The notes beneath the pieces were generated by a model. It worked only from the letters and a program-made list of their open reading frames with translations. It searched no databases and was not told the origin of the DNA. The position numbers and the translations under genes are program-made. Of a stretch of 64,000 nt of DNA, positions 61,101-64,000 are shown in pieces. The stretch's first letter is position 1. Each line of letters begins with the position of its first letter. The DNA is from Morchella semilibera (taxonomy: Eukaryota > Ascomycota > Pezizomycetes > Pezizales > Morchellaceae), in assembly GCA_009192285.1 (NCBI GenBank), contig WBVU01000004.1, forward strand, positions 3,804,001-3,868,000, written 5' to 3'.

Positions 61101-61363
61101 CACATGTAGATGGAAAGTGCCTGAGTCTACTCTGGCTAGATAACTAAACACTCTAGCTACTGTAACTACATGTATCCACACGATGATCGCTCGCTCGCTT
61201 GCTCGCTCACGTTGGTAACTTGGTATTTGCTCTATGGGGCACGCCGCCTACGTAGCCTATCCCACTCTGGGTGCTCTCTCCTCTACTCTATACGCCAGGT
61301 TGGCCCCGGTCCTGCGGCCGAAATGCAAATACCTCACCTAATATATGTACCCCATCGATCTCT
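55142..61363. other. Long convergent intergenic region
   Basis: 6.2 kb between the 3' ends of the PP2C and glycosylase genes. The first about 180 bases are pyrimidine-rich (3' UTR-like). It holds a candidate MITE at 56508-56791 and isolated telomere-like words (CCCTAACCCT at about 57607, 57796 and 60062). Several TATATA and CTAGCTAG words also occur (for example 58842 and 59082). I recognise no gene in it. Confidence 0.55.
56508..56791. repeat. Candidate MITE with about 39-bp imperfect terminal inverted repeats
   Basis: The left end (56508-56546, GCGGTAAAAGTGTCAAAAGT...) and the reverse complement of the right end (56753-56791, GCGGTAGATGTTTCAAAAGT...) agree at about 33 of 39 positions. Inside lie further palindromes built on CCACCGGTGG-like words and a tandem pair starting AAGGACTGAAA near 56700 and 56731. 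No coding capacity. The size, ends and A/T-leaning interior fit a non-autonomous DNA transposon. A clear target-site duplication was not established. Confidence 0.75.
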
Positions 61364-63128
61364 TTACTCTGCCCCAGCGGACGACGCCGATGTCGGCTTC
61401 GCCTGAGACTTCTTTCTCCTCCTCGTTTTTGATGAGGTGGATGAAGCAGATGAGGAGGAGGGGGTGCTCTTGAGTACTTCCACGCTCACGTCGCTGGCTT
61501 TCCAGAGATACCACATGTAGAGGCCTGCGCGTGCAGCCGGGTGTTAGTTGTGGAGTTGTGGAGGGAGATGATTGCAGGGGAAGTAGGTAATAGAAAGGTT
61601 ATATAAAGAAAGACCGCCGAGGCTGAAGTATCAATGGGTAGAGAGTGATGCGAGTACTGAAAGTGCAAAAGTGCAAGTTGGAACGCGCAGGGGGGGGGGG
61701 GATATCCAAGATTGGGTATGTTGGAACGTGATACAATGATGAGCGAGCATGTGAAAAACACCACATAACGTGACCACGCGCGAGAGAAAATTAAAACTTA
61801 TATAAGACGAACGACAGGAACGTGCCCAGCCAATGATCGGAGGGTCCAGAAATTTCAAAGTTCAAGCAGGGGACGGGAGTAAAGGTTATGGAAGAACGTA
61901 CTTCTGTAAGGCCGGAACGGCTCCGAGTGCTTGGTCATGTCCTGCTCAGACATGTACTTCCACTTTCCCTTGCCGCCGCTCTTCAGTTTCCTCACGTCGC
62001 GCCCTGCGAGGATGGCCTGGCCGCGCTGGATGCCGAGGTCGCCAAGTGAGAAGACGTCCATTCGCTTCAGGCCGAACATGAGGAACATCTCGGCGGACCA
62101 AACTAGAGTTTGCCGTTAGAAAATGCCCTGAAAGATGTATATCCGCCACTGCGGGCATGAGTGCGGATATCTCTAGGAGGTCCACAATCGCATGCCGCCG
62201 AGATCTGTAGAGTCGGAATTATGTCATTGGATTCGAATAGGCAGGTGCGTGCGGGGTGCACACGCCTTCGCATTCCACATCCAGCAGCATATGAGCACAA
62301 ACAGCGGGGACTCTCACCTCCAATTCCCCTCACCATAACCAGCCGGCGGACTACCTCCTCGTCGCTAGCGTTAGAGAGCATCTCTGCTGACAGTTCCCCA
62401 TTAACAAACCTCTCCGCAAGCGAGTGCGCATACTCTGCTTTTCTCTTGCTTAGACCCCCGGTGCGCAGTATCTCCTGCGAGCACTCCAGCACCATTGCAG
62501 GTGTTGGGAACTCCAGTCCGGCATTCCCAAGCGCTGGTTGAAAAAGAGATATAAATTTCGCCTTGACGGAGCGCGCCGCGGCGGAGGAGATCTGCTGCGA
62601 TATAATGCCGCTCATGAGCGAGTAGAAGGGGTCCACCGGCTCAGCGAGGCCAGCGGAGGAGAAGATGGTACATGGGTATGATTCGATCAACGGGGAAAGT
62701 TTGGGCTCGACGCTGAGAAGGTGTGCTATCCCGGCCTTTAGGATACTATTCGTCGTCGTGGTTGCTATTTTTATTAGCCCAGAGGGTGAGGAGGGGGTGG
62801 GGGCGGATGTGAATGCGTGTGGCGAAACCGATGTCGGGGCAAGGGGGGGTGAGACCAGTGGAACGTCTGTAGCTGTCGGAGAGGCGGGGCTTGGGACTGC
62901 GACGTATGGAGTCTGGGAGATTGTGTTTGCAGTGGCCATGGCTTTTGCAACCGCCGGAGTCGGGGTGACCGATCCATCACGAGCTATTGCTAGCTTTGAG
63001 CTGCTTGAGCTGCTTGAGCTCATGGGGACGTTAGTGGATGCAGTTGATTTTGAACGTTTGGTGACCCCAGCCTTAGAGGATTTAAGGAGCAGTGTAAGGT
63101 TTCCCCTGGAACGAGTAGTTGCGACCAT
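61364..63128 (-). CDS. DNA-3-methyladenine glycosylase (HhH-GPD family, Mag1-like)
   Basis: Three exons in consistent phase (63128-62318, 62102-61902, 61524-61364) give 390 aa. The first about 150 residues are low-complexity Ser/Thr/Pro/Ala. The catalytic domain then shows EPVDPFYSLMSGIISQQISS, the helix-hairpin-helix LVMVRGIG joined by splicing to VWSAEMFLMF, and DVFSLGDLGIQRG with the catalytic Asp at about residue 292. PFRPYRSLYMWYLWKASD is joined across intron 2. The tail is Ser-rich then basic (KTRRRKKSQAKP), likely a nuclear signal. The enzyme removes alkylated bases in base-excision repair. Length is larger than yeast Mag1 because of the N-terminal extension. Confidence 0.93.
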
Positions 63129-64000
63129 AATGAATCCTCTTATTTTCTATGGATATTGATGACGACGTATGAGAAATTTGTCTATGGATATGGTAGATTG
63201 GTATGGACGGTATGGACAAGATGGTAAGTAGCGCTTAGGATGTATGATGTTGCCTGGGAGCTCGCGTTGTTTCCCGACGCAGCAACACCCATGACACTGC
63301 CAAGATGGAGGACAATCCTCACAAGGGAATAGTAGTATGACAAACCCACTGTCAATGCCCTGGCAAAGAAAAGAATATTGGCCGGTCATGCCCTTCCATA
63401 ACTGTTAACAAAACATCACGGGACAACTCCGAGAACACCCAGACTGTCAGAGCGGAGCGTCAACAACTAGAAGAAGAACAACAACAAAAACACCTAAACT
63501 CCGTCAAGAGGTGCTTCCGTGTGTTTTGTTGGGCTATCTACTATTCTTAGTAGGGAATCATGGTCTGGGTTGTCGGGCTCGAGATGTTTAGCATCGGGAA
63601 CGGCTTGACTCAGAAGACAGGAAAGAATTAAAGAATTAAAGAATGAATGTGAACTCTACTTTGTAAGTAAAAGGGATCTAGAAAAGGTGCTTAGTACTCT
63701 ACGTAGGTGCTGAAATAGTTGCTAGAGCTTTAAGTATGACTTACTGTTCTCGTGATAACTGGGTAAAGATTTCACGCATAATCTCGTGTCTTCAACCTAT
63801 TTTGTAGATGTTGTAGAACGTTATGCAGGCCCCTCGTCAGACCTTCAGTCATTCAGTGAATTACGTCGGCACTCGCGTATCTCTTGTGGTGGTGGTGGTG
63901 GTTGTGGTGGTGCATAAAAAAGCAAGAGTACAGATCCAAGATATCAAATGGTATCAATTTCTCTTAGGCATGAACTCTCTGACATACTTCCCGAAAACCT
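63129..64000. other. Intergenic, promoter side of glycosylase gene
   Basis: Upstream of the minus-strand glycosylase gene to the window edge. It contains an (AAGAATT)n-like short repeat near 63625-63640 and a GTGGTGGTGGTGG tract at 63888-63914. No gene is recognised. Confidence 0.6.

Overview
The window is nuclear DNA of a filamentous ascomycete (Pezizomycotina). The signs are spliceosomal introns with GT/GC..AG ends and CTGAC/CTAAC-like branch sites, fungal-type proteins (Mnn9 mannosyltransferase, Kgd4, an annexin with a PYQ-rich tail, a Ptc5-like phosphatase), and no bacterial operon structure. Introns of 100-400 nt, wide gene spacing and very many homopolymer tracts suggest a low-density genome such as a Pezizomycetes member. 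That placement is a guess.

I support 12 conserved protein genes and three small, less certain ones. Left part: a RUS/DUF647 gene (2.4-5.6 kb, minus) and the 2-oxoglutarate dehydrogenase subunit Kgd4 (7.3-7.7 kb, minus), then a gene-poor 8.7 kb stretch. Middle: a mitochondrial acyl-CoA thioesterase of the ACOT9 type (16.4-17.8, plus), two small proline- or cysteine-rich ORFs (19.4 and 20.6, plus), splicing factor SPF45 (21.8-23.6, minus) divergent from a YCII-domain gene (23.9-24.6, plus), an Mnn9-type mannosyltransferase (25.7-27.4, minus), an SDR oxidoreductase (28.7-29.9, minus), a small gene (31.7-31.9, minus) and an annexin (35.8-37.3, minus). Right: an F-box protein (40.1-42.1, plus), a peroxisomal-type acyl-CoA ligase (47.5-49.3, minus), a CIA30-domain protein (50.8-51.8, plus), a mitochondrial/peroxisomal PP2C phosphatase (53.0-55.1, plus) and a DNA-3-methyladenine glycosylase (61.4-63.1, minus).

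The genes do not form a pathway cluster. They are mostly housekeeping genes of mitochondria, peroxisomes, Golgi and nucleus, separated by long, repeat-dotted intergenic DNA. Several intergenic stretches hold inverted repeats that look like miniature transposable elements (14.25, 38.09 and 56.5 kb).

The most notable observations are these. The RUS gene needs two separate 13-nt micro-exons and a GC-AG intron to be read correctly. Single-base reading-frame breaks lie in or next to homopolymer runs in three conserved genes (SPF45, Mnn9, annexin), which points to indel errors or recent decay. The Ptc5-like phosphatase carries both a mitochondrial presequence with a membrane segment and a C-terminal AKL peroxisomal signal. 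The small genes at 20.6 and 31.7 kb share an N-terminal signature. All exon models were built by eye from the sequence and checked only for reading phase; no alignment or database search was run.
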